In this document: piece after piece, positions 1 to 10,048 of the stretch | How the letters are laid out: every line of letters begins with the position of its first letter | How positions within the stretch are numbered: position 1 is the first letter of the stretch | Assembly (NCBI GenBank): GCA_017889545.1 | Contig: JAGFZV010000003.1 | Span: 165,140-229,139, forward strand | Reading direction: 5' to 3' | DNA: 64,000 nucleotides | Origin: Bacillota bacterium | GTDB lineage: Bacteria; Bacillota; Negativicutes; CTSoil-072 | Translations under genes and position numbers: made by a program | Notes under the pieces: model-generated | What the model was told of the DNA's origin: nothing | The model's input: only the letters and a program-made list of their open reading frames with translations | The model's database searches: none

Positions 1-199
1 CAGTAAGCTGCGCTTGTTCTTCCTGGGTTAACCGTTGCTTGGCCATCGGCACCTGAATCATATTGCCAACACCAAAAAAATCAGCAGCCACAACCAGTTT
101 TGTCCGAATTTGGTGTAACACTTCGCTAAAATCGATATTGTCTGAGAAAATCAGTTGTAAATTTCCCCGAACTCCCTTAAACATGATTTCTTGTCGCAT
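1..199 (-). CDS. minC: Septum site-determining protein MinC, N-terminal part (cut by window edge)
   Basis: The gene starts at an ATG at 199 with AGGAG six bases upstream and runs off the window at base 1, leaving 66 codons. The residues begin MRQEIMFKGVRGNLQLIFSD, include a DFSEVLHQIRTKL stretch and an FFG turn, and fit the MinC N-terminal (FtsZ-inhibiting) domain. MinC with MinD blocks Z-ring assembly away from mid-cell. In Firmicutes minCD commonly follow mreBCD, and here the gene lies about 100 bases after the PBP2 gene on the same strand, which supports the call. The C-terminal beta-helix domain is outside the window. Confidence 0.75.
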   Translation of the reverse strand, partial: MRQEIMFKGVRGNLQLIFSDNIDFSEVLHQIRTKLVVAADFFGVGNMIQVPMAKQRLTQEEQAQLT

Positions 200-298
200 G
201 ATTATTCTCCTGAATGCACTGCAGCGATAGAACGCATCCATCGGACTGCATGCATAAACCTAATTCTTAAACAAAGATCAAGAACTGCCGTATTTTCA

Positions 299-2134
299 TT
301 ACAAAACCGTGTGCGCTTTATACACTCTCGGCGCTTCTCCCTGGTTCGGCTGGTTCAAATTAAATGCAGCCTCCATAATCTTTTTGGCAATTGGCGCCGC
401 CGAAGAAGAACCAAATCCACCTTGTTCAACAATCACGACAACGGCTACCCGTGGATCTTCATATGGCCCGTAAGCTACAAACCAGCCATGGTCATCGCCA
501 TGAAAATTTTCCGTAGTGCCGGTCTTCCCGGCAATATTAATAGGAAAATTAGTAAACGTGTCACCGGCCGTTCCGCCTTCCTGAGCAACTTCCCGCAATG
601 CTTCGCGAATTAATTGCAGCGTACTGGCGGACAATGTGATATTCCCTGTTTCTTCCGGAACAAATTTCTTAACAATTTCACCATTAGGCGCAACAATCCT
701 ATTCACCAAATAGGGACGGTATCGATGGCCGCCATTGGCGATTTCACTGATTAATACTGCCATTTGCAAAGGCGTGGCCAGCTGAAAGCCCTGCCCAATC
801 GCCGCATCAAATGTTTCCGACAAATACCAGTCTTCTTTATATACTTTCTCTTTGTAGCGGCGGTTTGCCACCAGCCCGTCTGATTCGCCCGGCAAATTAA
901 TTCCTGTATACTGGCCTAATCCAAACATGCGGGCGTATTTTTCCAAGTTGTCGATACCCAGACGGTTTCCCATTTCATAAAAATATACATTGTCTGATTT
1001 GGACAATGCTTCTTTAAAATTAATCCAACCCAATGCTTCGCCTTCGGCGTTTCCTTTTGGGATCAGCCAATGCTGGCCGGAGTCAAAGATTTTTTCTTCA
1101 GGAGTTACTTTTCCCATTTCCAGAGCTGCCGCCCCGCTCACAATCTTAAACGTCGATCCTGGCGAATATTCGCCGGAAATCGCTTTATTATCCATTGGAT
1201 GATGCGGATTTTCATTTAACTCTTGCCAGTTTTTATAAGAGATCCCGGTAGAAAACAAATTAGGATTAAACGTGGGCCGGCTAACCATGGCAAGTATTTC
1301 GCCGGTTTGCGGATTGACCGCAACCGCAGCTGCGGCACGAGCCCGGGTAAATTTCGAATTAGTCTGCAAATATTTCAATTGCTCATCGACCGCAGCTTCT
1401 GCCGCTTTCTGAACTCGATAATCAATTGTCAGTACGAGATTATTTCCGGGAGTCGGTTCTTTTCTTCCCAACACCTGAACAGAACGGCCGGTCACATCCA
1501 CCTCAACCTGCCCGCCGCCGTCAACGCCTCGCAGCACAGCATCATAAACACTTTCCAAGCCTGTTTTGCCAATAATGTCCCGTGGCTTATACTTTGTTGC
1601 AGATTTTTTCTGCAGCTCATCGTCATTAATTTCACTGACATAACCAAAAACATGAGCAGCCAATTCATTATATACATAATGGCGGATCGGCTGAATTTCA
1701 ATGACTACGCCAGGCATTTCGCTGCGGCGTTCTTCAATTTTGGTTACAATCTCCGGGCCGATATCCGCCTTAATCCTTATCGGATCAAAAGAACTTGTCT
1801 GCTGGCTGATCTTAGTTTTGATCTCCGTCTCACTCATTCCCAAGATGGCCGCCAATTGCGAAATTACTTCCTCTTTGACCGGGCCTGCAACCGGAACAAG
1901 TGAAACCGTAAACCCTGGCCGGTTGGAAACCATAGAAATGCCATTGCGGTCAAAAAATGTGCCGCGAGGCGCCATTACGGGGATCAAACGAAGGCGATTG
2001 CCATCCGCCAACTGGGTATATACCTTGCCTTGCACAATTTGCATATATCCTACCCGTCCGACCAATACCAAAAAAACAAGCACTACTAGAAGCGCTAATA
2101 TCTGTAACCGGTTTTGCAAATTTCTTACCAGCAA
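299..2134 (-). CDS. mrdA: Penicillin-binding protein 2 (elongasome D,D-transpeptidase)
   Basis: Class B penicillin-binding protein that cross-links peptidoglycan during lateral wall growth together with MreBCD and RodA. A single N-terminal membrane segment (about residues 10-32) is followed by a dimerisation region and a transpeptidase domain. The three active-site motifs are visible: SPGSTFK near residue 327 (catalytic Ser, SxxK), SDN near 380 and KTGTTE near 536. The 611-residue length is normal for the family. The likely start is a TTG at 2134, ten bases after AGGGAG. It is the last gene of the mreB-mreC-mreD-mrdA run and lies 40 bases after mreD, so it is probably cotranscribed. Confidence 0.93.
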   Translation of the reverse strand: MLVRNLQNRLQILALLVVLVFLVLVGRVGYMQIVQGKVYTQLADGNRLRLIPVMAPRGTFFDRNGISMVSNRPGFTVSLVPVAGPVKEEVISQLAAILGMSETEIKTKISQQTSSFDPIRIKADIGPEIVTKIEERRSEMPGVVIEIQPIRHYVYNELAAHVFGYVSEINDDELQKKSATKYKPRDIIGKTGLESVYDAVLRGVDGGGQVEVDVTGRSVQVLGRKEPTPGNNLVLTIDYRVQKAAEAAVDEQLKYLQTNSKFTRARAAAAVAVNPQTGEILAMVSRPTFNPNLFSTGISYKNWQELNENPHHPMDNKAISGEYSPGSTFKIVSGAAALEMGKVTPEEKIFDSGQHWLIPKGNAEGEALGWINFKEALSKSDNVYFYEMGNRLGIDNLEKYARMFGLGQYTGINLPGESDGLVANRRYKEKVYKEDWYLSETFDAAIGQGFQLATPLQMAVLISEIANGGHRYRPYLVNRIVAPNGEIVKKFVPEETGNITLSASTLQLIREALREVAQEGGTAGDTFTNFPINIAGKTGTTENFHGDDHGWFVAYGPYEDPRVAVVVIVEQGGFGSSSAAPIAKKIMEAAFNLNQPNQGEAPRVYKAHTVL

Positions 2135-2174
2135 ATGACTAACACTCCCTTATTCTTGCGAAACAAATTCAAAG

Positions 2175-2660
2175 TTATTCCACCTGACGACGACTGTAAT
2201 GATAAATGACATAATGTACAGGAATTGCTGCCAGCATATTAAAAAACGCCACCGGCATGATTTGGTGAAGCAAATATTCAAAAATCCCCACCGGGTATCC
2301 GGACAGAATTAAAAAAAACATGGTAAAGAGATTTTGAATCACCGTAGCCGCCATTACAGCGAACAGCGGCAATAGGATACTTTCTTTAAACACATTGCGT
2401 TCAGCCAGTCCAAAAAGATATCCAACCAGCATTTTAGGCAAAAGGTTTAAGCCAAAAATATTTCCGGAAGCCAAATCCTGAAACAAGCCGGCAAAAAAGC
2501 CCACGCCAATTGCTGTCTCTTTGCCAAATAACAATCCGGCAGAAACTACCGCTGCCAGTAAAAAATCAGGACGATGACTGCCGGTAAACACCATCGGTAG
2601 GATCGTTGCCTGTATAACGAGCAGGATTAGTATGAATCCCATCCAAAATGCCGCCCGCAT
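2175..2660 (-). CDS. mreD: Rod shape-determining membrane protein MreD
   Basis: Integral membrane partner of MreC and MreB in the cell-elongation complex. About 161 residues with five or six hydrophobic segments covering nearly the whole chain, the usual MreD architecture. The ATG at 2660 overlaps the mreC stop codon (TGATG), which indicates translational coupling; a GTG one codon earlier is also possible. An AAAGGGGA element lies upstream. Sequence conservation is low in this family, so the call rests on topology plus position between mreC and mrdA. Confidence 0.88.
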   Translation of the reverse strand: MRAAFWMGFILILLVIQATILPMVFTGSHRPDFLLAAVVSAGLLFGKETAIGVGFFAGLFQDLASGNIFGLNLLPKMLVGYLFGLAERNVFKESILLPLFAVMAATVIQNLFTMFFLILSGYPVGIFEYLLHQIMPVAFFNMLAAIPVHYVIYHYSRRQVE

Positions 2661-3520
2661 CACGGAAAGTCCCCTTTCAGCCCGGCGGCAGCTGGATCAG
2701 AGGAGTGAATAATCACCGCTACCTCCTCCAAACGGCCAAAATCGACCGCAGGCTTCAAAACAGCATACTTCAACAATCCGCCCGCATCATCAACGACATC
2801 AATCACTTCGCCAACAAATAACCCTTTGGGATAAATGCCCCCCAAACCGGAAGTAATAATCTTATCGCCGGTAATAACGTCTGCATCCCGAGCCAAGTTT
2901 TTCATCCTTGGCGCCATGGGTTGTGCGCCGTTGCCTTCGACAATGCCCGCCACTCTCGATTCCGGACGTTGAACCAGCACCCCAACAGCACTACGCGGAT
3001 CCAATATTAACTGGACCTTCGCCAGGCTGGCATTCACTTGGACGACGCTGCCAACCAAGCCTTGGGGAGTCACAACTGCCATATCTTTTCTTATACCCTC
3101 ATTACTGCCGCCATTGATCACGATTGTGTTTGTCCAGTTTCCCGGGTCGCGGCCAATCACCGCAACGGTCACCATTGTAAACTGCGGCGAAGCCTTCTTA
3201 TAATCCAGCAGCGCACGCAACCGGGCGTTTTCCGCCATCATTTCGGTGACATTCAGTTCGTTTTGCCGTAACTGTTCATTTTGCGCCCGCAACGTTTCGT
3301 TGTCCCGGTATACACTGCTAAGGTTTCCAAAAAACACCCCAATCTGTCGAAATCCGTAGCCTGTTTTTGCGGCTGCATATTCAAGCGGGGCCAGTATCGT
3401 AACAACGGTTTTCTCAAATAAAGGAAATTTTTGCGTTTCGCGTGCTGAAAAAACAGTCAGCAGAATGACGGTCAAAACGGCCGCCGAAATGATTGCTGCC
3501 TTTTTGTAAAAAAACCGCAC
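2660..3520 (-). CDS. mreC: Rod shape-determining protein MreC
   Basis: Bitopic scaffold of the elongasome. It has one N-terminal membrane helix (about residues 7-26), a coiled coil rich in Glu, Gln and Leu (about 65-108), then the beta-rich MreC domain with runs such as VIGRDPGNW and GLVGSVVQV (about 115-275). At 286 residues it has the normal size. A GTG start at 3520 follows GAGAGGGG by eight bases. It lies 15 bases after mreB and overlaps mreD at the stop codon, so the three genes form one tight operon. Confidence 0.92.
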   Translation of the reverse strand: MRFFYKKAAIISAAVLTVILLTVFSARETQKFPLFEKTVVTILAPLEYAAAKTGYGFRQIGVFFGNLSSVYRDNETLRAQNEQLRQNELNVTEMMAENARLRALLDYKKASPQFTMVTVAVIGRDPGNWTNTIVINGGSNEGIRKDMAVVTPQGLVGSVVQVNASLAKVQLILDPRSAVGVLVQRPESRVAGIVEGNGAQPMAPRMKNLARDADVITGDKIITSGLGGIYPKGLFVGEVIDVVDDAGGLLKYAVLKPAVDFGRLEEVAVIIHSSDPAAAGLKGDFP

Positions 3521-3535
3521 TCTTTCGGCCCCTCT

Positions 3536-4600
<1,065 letters not shown>

Positions 4601-4640
4601 CTATTATATGCTAACCAGCCAAAATTGTCAGCAGAGACGA

Positions 4641-5342
4641 TTAGATTATTCCTTTTTCCTTGAAACTAATATATCTTCCATCACCGATAATGACATGATC
4701 AAGAACGGAAATATCCAAAATCCGGCCTGCTTCAATCAATCGTTTTGTCAGTGTGACGTCTTCCTGACTCGGAGAAGGATCTCCGCTCGGATGATTGTGA
4801 ACCAAAATAACCGATGCAGCGCTATGATTGATTGCGGCGCGGAATAATTCACGCGGATGAACCACTGATGCGTTCAAACTCCCCAAAGAAATGGTCGGTA
4901 TCGCCAAAACATGGTTTTTGGTTGACAATAGCAACGCAATAAAATGTTCCTTATTTTCGTAACGAAGGCGCGGCATCATCAAATCCGCAGCATCCTGAGG
5001 TGATCGAATAACAGGTCGATCGCCCATTGGCAGAATGCTGATCCGTTTCCCCAATTCAACTGCAGCGGCAACGGTCACTGCTTTTGCAATGCCGATCCCT
5101 TTTATTTGGCTGATTTCCTGAGGCGATAACGCGCTTAGTCCTGATAATCCCCGGTATTTATACAATAGTTGTTCTGCCAAACGCAGCGCTGATTCTTGGG
5201 GTGTGCCGGTTCGAAGCAATATAGCGATCAATTCGGCATTGCTCAAATGATGTGCGCCATTTGCCAGCATTTTTTCTCTTGGCCGCTCATCGACCGGTAA
5301 TTCTTTTATTGTCAGCGGTTTGACGGCTTCCATTGTAGTCAT
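4641..5342 (-). CDS. radC: RadC-family JAB/MPN-domain protein
   Basis: RadC-like protein of 233 residues. The N-terminal half holds helix-hairpin-helix-type segments (about residues 30-100; KGIGIAKAVTVAAAVELG). The C-terminal JAB1/MPN domain has the metal motif HNHPSGDPSPSQED, giving the HxHx7SxxD pattern near residues 180-195, with the distal Glu of the family upstream. The historical DNA-repair role is doubtful and the true substrate is unknown. It overlaps maf by four bases, which matches the common Firmicute maf-radC-mreBCD order. Confidence 0.92.
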   Translation of the reverse strand: MTTMEAVKPLTIKELPVDERPREKMLANGAHHLSNAELIAILLRTGTPQESALRLAEQLLYKYRGLSGLSALSPQEISQIKGIGIAKAVTVAAAVELGKRISILPMGDRPVIRSPQDAADLMMPRLRYENKEHFIALLLSTKNHVLAIPTISLGSLNASVVHPRELFRAAINHSAASVILVHNHPSGDPSPSQEDVTLTKRLIEAGRILDISVLDHVIIGDGRYISFKEKGII

Positions 5343-5908
5343 AATAGGTTAACGCCTGCTTTCTGTAACAACTTTGCCAGGGTTGTTAACGGCAGACCAA
5401 CTACATTGGAATAACATCCGCTGATACTGTCGATCAATAAAGCGCCATAGCCTTGAATGGCATACGCCCCGGCTTTATCGTGATATTCTCCTGTGGCCAG
5501 ATAACGCTCTATCTCTTCCATGCTGCAGGGACGCATGTGAACGACAGTCACTGCAAAATCAGTAAAAACCTTTGAGCCGCGTACTACCGCAACACCGGTT
5601 ATTACATGATGCTCCTGACCGGATAATTCCGCCAGCATTCGTCTGGCATCCTTCAAGCCCTTCGGTTTGCCGAAAATACGGTTCTGCAAAACAACCATGG
5701 TATCTGCGCCAATTACAACATCATCTGCTGAAGATCTTGCGGCTACATCCAGCGCTTTAGCTTGCGCATGACGAACTGCCAGTTCAGCCGGCGGCAGCTC
5801 AATCGAATTTTCTTCATGGTAGTCACTGGCTTTTACCGTGAATTCACAACCAACTTGAGAGAGCAATTCCATCCGCCGCGGCGAAGCAGAGGCTAAAATA
5901 ATTGTCAT
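5339..5908 (-). CDS. maf: Maf-family nucleoside triphosphate pyrophosphatase
   Basis: House-cleaning pyrophosphatase that hydrolyses non-canonical or modified nucleoside triphosphates, mainly dTTP/UTP type in the YhdE subgroup. Family motifs are visible: ASASPRRMELL at the N-terminus, GADTMVV near 70 and KAGAYAIQG near 145. At 189 residues it has the usual length. I start it at the ATG at 5908, with a GGGG-rich site upstream; a GTG directly before it is in frame. Its end overlaps the radC start, implying coupled translation. Confidence 0.92.
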   Translation of the reverse strand: MTIILASASPRRMELLSQVGCEFTVKASDYHEENSIELPPAELAVRHAQAKALDVAARSSADDVVIGADTMVVLQNRIFGKPKGLKDARRMLAELSGQEHHVITGVAVVRGSKVFTDFAVTVVHMRPCSMEEIERYLATGEYHDKAGAYAIQGYGALLIDSISGCYSNVVGLPLTTLAKLLQKAGVNLL

Positions 5909-5920
5909 CACTAACCCCCC

Positions 5921-6193
5921 TTAAAAACGACGGAAGAGTAAAATTGCTACAATGATCCCTAGAATACTGACAATATTGGGGAATACAGAAACGCCAATCA
6001 CAAATTTAACCACATATAAGTTAATTGTCGTTGGCGCCATATCCACAATAGATACGGTCTTCACCAAATACGGCGTTAACCCGGTCAACAGGCCTGACCC
6101 AGCAATAATTTCCCCCAGAATACCGCCCAAAACCGCACCGGTAATCATGAATAACAGAAACATTCCAAACCCTTTGTTTGAATTTCCTCGCAA
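5921..6193 (-). CDS. DUF4321-type small membrane protein
   Basis: About 90 residues with two or three hydrophobic segments: FGMFLLFMITGAVLGGILGE, a central VDMAPTTINLYVVKFVIG region and a C-terminal ILGIIVAILLFRRF. This resembles the DUF4321 proteins found before maf/radC/mreB in many Clostridia and Negativicutes. Function unknown. The most likely start is a TTG at 6193, eight bases after GGGAGGG; an upstream in-frame codon at 6220 would add a tail of odd composition. It lies 13 bases before maf. Confidence 0.7.
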   Translation of the reverse strand: MRGNSNKGFGMFLLFMITGAVLGGILGEIIAGSGLLTGLTPYLVKTVSIVDMAPTTINLYVVKFVIGVSVFPNIVSILGIIVAILLFRRF

Positions 6194-6267
6194 CAGTATT
6201 CCCTCCCGTATCGAACACATAATTTATTCTGCGCACAGCCTATCAGTCCTACATCCCTCTCACTGCA

Positions 6268-6774
6268 TCATAAGCAATCACGAGGGATTTTCAGCAAGAG
6301 ATAAGCTGCGGTAAATCCGGTTCCCGCACCGGTCAATACTGCAAACAAAATAAGGTACGGCAAATACCACAATAACCCAGTACTAACAACCAGTAACGCT
6401 GCAATTATGATTTGCGCGCTATTATGAAAAACAGCGCCAATAATGCTGATGCCAACAATGGAAAATATGGATCGATGATATTGGTAGATATAAGCCATCA
6501 CAGCAGTACTGATCAAAGCCCCGCCCATGCTCATCGCAAAAGAAGGCCCCAGAACAGTTCCGCCGAACAACGAGCCGATCATCACTCGCAGAAGAGCCAC
6601 CAGAAGCGCTTCGCGCCAGCCATAAAATGCAATGGCTAAAATCGAAACGACATTGGCCAAACCAAGTTTAACTCCTGGAATAGGAAACGGCAAGGGAAAC
6701 CAAGATTCTACAATATGCAAAATTGAAGCTATCGCCACAAAAAGCGATAATATCATCATTCGTCGTATATCCAT
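6268..6774 (-). CDS. Gx transporter family membrane protein (heptaprenyl diphosphate synthase component I-like)
   Basis: 168-residue polytopic membrane protein with about five hydrophobic segments and small-residue patches such as PGVKLGLANVVSILAIAF. This looks like the Gx transporter family, often annotated as heptaprenyl diphosphate synthase component 1 although a transport role is more plausible from topology. It follows the NusG-domain-II gene with a 13-base gap; this pair is a common companion of rnf clusters. The ATG at 6774 has GAGG six bases upstream. Substrate unknown. Confidence 0.75.
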   Translation of the reverse strand: MDIRRMMILSLFVAIASILHIVESWFPLPFPIPGVKLGLANVVSILAIAFYGWREALLVALLRVMIGSLFGGTVLGPSFAMSMGGALISTAVMAYIYQYHRSIFSIVGISIIGAVFHNSAQIIIAALLVVSTGLLWYLPYLILFAVLTGAGTGFTAAYLLLKIPRDCL

Positions 6775-6786
6775 TTTCATCCTCGA

Positions 6787-7203
6787 TCAGCGGGCAATAT
6801 CATCAAGATCATTCTCCGCGGCCACTATTTTGATCACCACGCGGTTGGGCAAACAAACAATTTGTTGGGTAGCAATCCCGATCCACCCGCTTCTTACACA
6901 AAGCTGGTCGGGACAATCGGCTTGGCGAATGTGGATTTTTCCGTTGACAATCTCAATTACATTATAATGGTCGCCATTTTTCAATTGTATCTCTTGACGA
7001 TACCCTTCCCTCAGCGGCACAGTTTGTTTGATCGTCCCCCCTACGCTGATTTGCGCAGTCAATGCGCCGGATCCGGAAGAGGCAAGCCTGTTCATTCCCA
7101 AACCAATCCCGCCAACAGCAATCACCACCAGCAAACCGATCAGACAAATATCTGCTTTCGTCAATATTTTCAAGCCATTCACCTTTGCCTTACTCATTTT
7201 CAT
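6787..7203 (-). CDS. NusG domain II-containing extracytoplasmic protein
   Basis: 138 residues: a short basic N-terminus, one membrane anchor or signal segment (about residues 16-36, ADICLIGLLVVIAVGGIGLG), then a small beta domain with VNGKIHIRQADCPDQLCVRSGWI. The CPDQLCV-x-W signature is typical of NusG domain II proteins found beside Gx transporters and Rnf genes. Cell-surface function unknown. The two conserved Cys could form a disulphide or bind a ligand. No strong Shine-Dalgarno is seen before 7203, and an ATG two codons later is an alternative. Confidence 0.75.
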   Translation of the reverse strand: MKMSKAKVNGLKILTKADICLIGLLVVIAVGGIGLGMNRLASSGSGALTAQISVGGTIKQTVPLREGYRQEIQLKNGDHYNVIEIVNGKIHIRQADCPDQLCVRSGWIGIATQQIVCLPNRVVIKIVAAENDLDDIAR

Positions 7204-7254
7204 TGCCGCCGGGTTCTTCTCTATTGTACATTAACCAAGCAACTCCGTCAAAAA

Positions 7255-7307
7255 ATAATCAAAAACTCCGCTCCGGCGTCTCTTGTGCAAAGACCGCCGG
7301 AACGGAG
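7255..7307 (-). terminator. Rho-independent terminator after rnfB
   Basis: Thirteen-base arms at 7266-7278 and 7295-7307 pair with a single mismatch. On the minus strand the stem is followed by TTTTTGATTATTTTTT. It lies 26 bases beyond the rnfB stop and ends the rnf operon. Confidence 0.85.
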
Positions 7308-7332
7308 CGAAACCCAAATGGAATAAAAAGAA

Positions 7333-8226
7333 TTAAGCTGTCGGAGTACTTGCTTTTGCGCAGGAAGAACAAGCTTTTTCTACCGCTTCCTGGCTTTCTG
7401 TCCCAGGAACAATTCCCAGTACCGCCGGGCGAATCGCTTTTGTCGGGCATTTCGCCAGACATTTTGCGTCTGTACATTTTTCAATACAAACATGCGCATC
7501 GACTACCGCCAGATTGTTTTCCATTTTTATCGCGCCATGCGGGCATTCACGCATGCAAAGTGTGCAGGCAATGCAAGCCGCGCTGCAGGCTTTGCGGGCG
7601 ACAGCGCCTTTGTCTTTCGACTTGCAGTTGACCCGTACATGCGCGCCAAGCGGCATCATCGCAATTACTTTTTTGGGGCATACCGTTTCGCAGACACCAC
7701 AGCCGGTGCATTTTTCCGGATCAATCACCGGCAAGCCCTCTTCACTCATGGTCATCGCGCCAAACGGACATTTCTTCACGCAAGTTCCCAAGCCCAGGCA
7801 ACCATAGCTGCAGGTTTTAGGCCCGCCAAACAACAAATTCGCTGCTACGCAATCCTCAACCCCATGGTATTCATAATTTTTCACGGCTTTACCGGTAACG
7901 CCCGCACAACACACCTGAGCGATACGCGGTTCAACCGCTGCTGCGACTTTTCCGGTCATTTCGGCTACAGCCTTCGCAACCGGTTCTTTACCAGGAATAC
8001 AAAGGTTGGGAGGAACATCCGGGTTCATTACCACGGCTTCCGCATAGGCCATACAGCCCGCATAACCGCAAGCGCCGCACTGTCCCTTGGGCAATACGTC
8101 TTCTACAATATGAATGAGCGGATTGACTTCAATGGCGAATTTCTTATTGGCAAACGCCAATATAAACCCAAACAGAAGCCCCAACGTAGTCAGCACAAGC
8201 AAAATTAATACTGAAGTACTCATCAT
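7333..8226 (-). CDS. rnfB: Rnf complex electron-entry subunit RnfB
   Basis: Iron-sulfur subunit of the ferredoxin:NAD+ oxidoreductase that receives electrons from reduced ferredoxin. An N-terminal membrane helix (about residues 4-24) is followed by a four-Cys domain (GQCGACGYAGCMAYAEAV, with Cys near 82) and several ferredoxin-like [4Fe-4S] motifs (CLGLGTCVKKCPFGA, CTGCGVCETVCP, CIACTLCMRECP, CIEKCTDAKCLAKCP). The 297-residue length with extra clusters fits the Firmicute form. A Shine-Dalgarno AAAGGAG precedes the ATG at 8226. It is last in the rnfCDGEAB order. Confidence 0.95.
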   Translation of the reverse strand: MMSTSVLILLVLTTLGLLFGFILAFANKKFAIEVNPLIHIVEDVLPKGQCGACGYAGCMAYAEAVVMNPDVPPNLCIPGKEPVAKAVAEMTGKVAAAVEPRIAQVCCAGVTGKAVKNYEYHGVEDCVAANLLFGGPKTCSYGCLGLGTCVKKCPFGAMTMSEEGLPVIDPEKCTGCGVCETVCPKKVIAMMPLGAHVRVNCKSKDKGAVARKACSAACIACTLCMRECPHGAIKMENNLAVVDAHVCIEKCTDAKCLAKCPTKAIRPAVLGIVPGTESQEAVEKACSSCAKASTPTA

Positions 8227-8247
8227 TTTTTCTCCTTTGCTCCCAGA

Positions 8248-8829
8248 TTATAGCGGGATCATGCCCGAAAAACCGAAGAAGGCCAACGCCAGCATGCCTG
8301 CCAGAATAAAGGCAATGCCCAGACCTTGCAATGACTTAGGGACATCCGCATATTGCAGTTTTTCCCGCAAGCTGGCCATCAGAATGATCGCCAACGCAAA
8401 ACCTGCGCCGGAGCCGATTGCATGGACAATACTCTTGGTAAACGTAAAATTGGATTCTGCATTCAATAAAGGAACAGCCAAAACAATACAGTTCGTGGCA
8501 ATTAATACTAAGTAAATCCCCCACAGGTTGTATAATGTTGGCGCATGTTTTCTGATAATCATTTCCAGCAATTGTACGAAACTGGCAATTAACACTACAA
8601 ACACCACAGTAGTCAGGAACGTCAAACCAAATGGATGCAAAATGTAGTTGTATACGATCCAAGCCAAACCGGAACTGATCGTCATGACGGAGGTTACCGC
8701 CATCCCCATACCGACTGATGCATTTAAGTTTTTGGATACGCCAAAGAAAATGCATAGGCCGAGGAAGCGGGTCAAAACAAAGTTATTGACGATTACCGCA
8801 CCCATAAATAAGGTAAAGTATTCAGCCAT
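8248..8829 (-). CDS. rnfA: Rnf complex membrane subunit RnfA
   Basis: 193-residue membrane protein with six hydrophobic helices (for example VNNFVLTRFLGLCIFFG near residue 15). RnfA and RnfE are homologous inverted-topology subunits that bind an intramembrane iron-sulfur centre and help form the ion path. The Cys in FLGLCIFFG near residue 25 and the Cys in ATNCIVLAVPLLN near 110 match the conserved cluster ligands. Its start overlaps the rnfE stop by one base, as expected in a coupled operon. Confidence 0.95.
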   Translation of the reverse strand: MAEYFTLFMGAVIVNNFVLTRFLGLCIFFGVSKNLNASVGMGMAVTSVMTISSGLAWIVYNYILHPFGLTFLTTVVFVVLIASFVQLLEMIIRKHAPTLYNLWGIYLVLIATNCIVLAVPLLNAESNFTFTKSIVHAIGSGAGFALAIILMASLREKLQYADVPKSLQGLGIAFILAGMLALAFFGFSGMIPL

Positions 8830-9473
8830 TACGCTTCACCCCTTTGTATCGCCAATTTGCGTTTTTCCGCTTTGGCTTTATCCTGGTATTCGCCAATCAG
8901 ATTGAAAGAGGCAATCATCAGACCGATGAGAATGAACCCGCCCGGTGGCAAAATCATAATCAATGCCGGGTCGTAGGAACTTCCCATAATTTGTATGCCA
9001 AAAATCGTGCCGGCGCCAAACAATTCGCGAATGATGCCGATCGCAACCATTGCCAATGCAAAACCGAAGCCCATGCCAAAACCATCAAAAAAGGACGGTA
9101 CAACTGTGTTTTTGGCAGCAAACACTTCCGCACGGGCCAAAATAATTGCAAATACCACGATTAGTGCCAGGTAGATGCTCAACTCTTTAAACAAAATTGG
9201 GAAATAAGCCTCAAGCACCAACTGAACAAGTGTTACAATGGTCGCAATCGAAGTAATGTACACCGGAACCCGCACCTTGGGATTCACCCACTTGCGGAAT
9301 AAAGAAACGACCACGTTATTGCTGGTAATAACAAACATGACCGATAATCCCATCGCCAAGGCATTTGTGGCTGTCGAAGTAACCGCCAACGCCGGACACA
9401 AGCTTAACGCCAAGCGGAAGATGGGATTTTGAGCGAATACCCCTTTATAAAAGATTTCCCATAAATTCTTCAT
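8829..9473 (-). CDS. rnfE: Rnf complex membrane subunit RnfE
   Basis: 214-residue polytopic subunit homologous to RnfA. Family features are ALSLCPALAVT near residue 23 and an internal AIILARAEVFAAKN near 110. The ATG at 9473 has GAGGGGTG five bases upstream and gives the usual MKNLWEIFYKGVF N-terminus; an upstream in-frame codon at 9488 is less likely. It lies between rnfG and rnfA. The product sits in the inner membrane and takes part in ion translocation. Confidence 0.95.
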   Translation of the reverse strand: MKNLWEIFYKGVFAQNPIFRLALSLCPALAVTSTATNALAMGLSVMFVITSNNVVVSLFRKWVNPKVRVPVYITSIATIVTLVQLVLEAYFPILFKELSIYLALIVVFAIILARAEVFAAKNTVVPSFFDGFGMGFGFALAMVAIGIIRELFGAGTIFGIQIMGSSYDPALIMILPPGGFILIGLMIASFNLIGEYQDKAKAEKRKLAIQRGEA

Positions 9474-9484
9474 ATTCGCACCCC

Positions 9485-10042
9485 TCACTTCTTCTGACTG
9501 GCGGCATAAGCGGCAACTTCTTCGACAGCTTCACGAATGCCTTTCGTAACTGCCCGGGAAGTAATCGTTGCCCCTGTCAGCGCCTGAATGTTTTTGTCAG
9601 ACGGAACTTTTACGACTTCCATTGCCTGAGCGTCTTTGCCGGAAAACTGCTTACGGAATTTATCATGACCGGCTTTATCGCCCAAACCTGGTGTTTCGTT
9701 ATGAACCAGAATTTTAAAATCAATTGCTTTGCCTTCCGGTGAAACCGCCGCTACCATTTTGATCGCGCCGCCGTACCCTTTGCTCTCAGCGGGAACCACA
9801 TAGGCAAGCAATTTACCGTCTTTCATGGCTGCATACCATTCCGTTTTTCCTTCAATTGGCTTAAATTCTTTCGCGTCGGCAACCAATTCCTGCATCGCCT
9901 TATTTTTAAGATTAACCCGCTCTTTGGCAGCGACCGGCGCTGTAACACTATAGACTCCGGCGATAATAACCCCCGACAGCAAACAAGCAATCGTTAGGTT
10001 GATCCCGATTTTAAAAATACTGTTATTTTCGTCGTGAGACAT
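9485..10042 (-). CDS. rnfG: Rnf complex FMN-binding subunit RnfG
   Basis: 185-residue protein with one N-terminal membrane helix (about residues 12-34) and a periplasmic FMN-binding domain. The covalent FMN attachment motif TGATITSRAV is present near residue 160, where the second Thr carries FMN through a phosphoester bond. The HNETPGLGDKAG motif near 112 is also typical. The gene lies seven bases after rnfD and three bases overlap with rnfE's upstream region. RnfG relays electrons between the iron-sulfur and NADH-side subunits. Confidence 0.95.
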   Translation of the reverse strand: MSHDENNSIFKIGINLTIACLLSGVIIAGVYSVTAPVAAKERVNLKNKAMQELVADAKEFKPIEGKTEWYAAMKDGKLLAYVVPAESKGYGGAIKMVAAVSPEGKAIDFKILVHNETPGLGDKAGHDKFRKQFSGKDAQAMEVVKVPSDKNIQALTGATITSRAVTKGIREAVEEVAAYAASQKK

Positions 10043-10048
10043 GCCCCA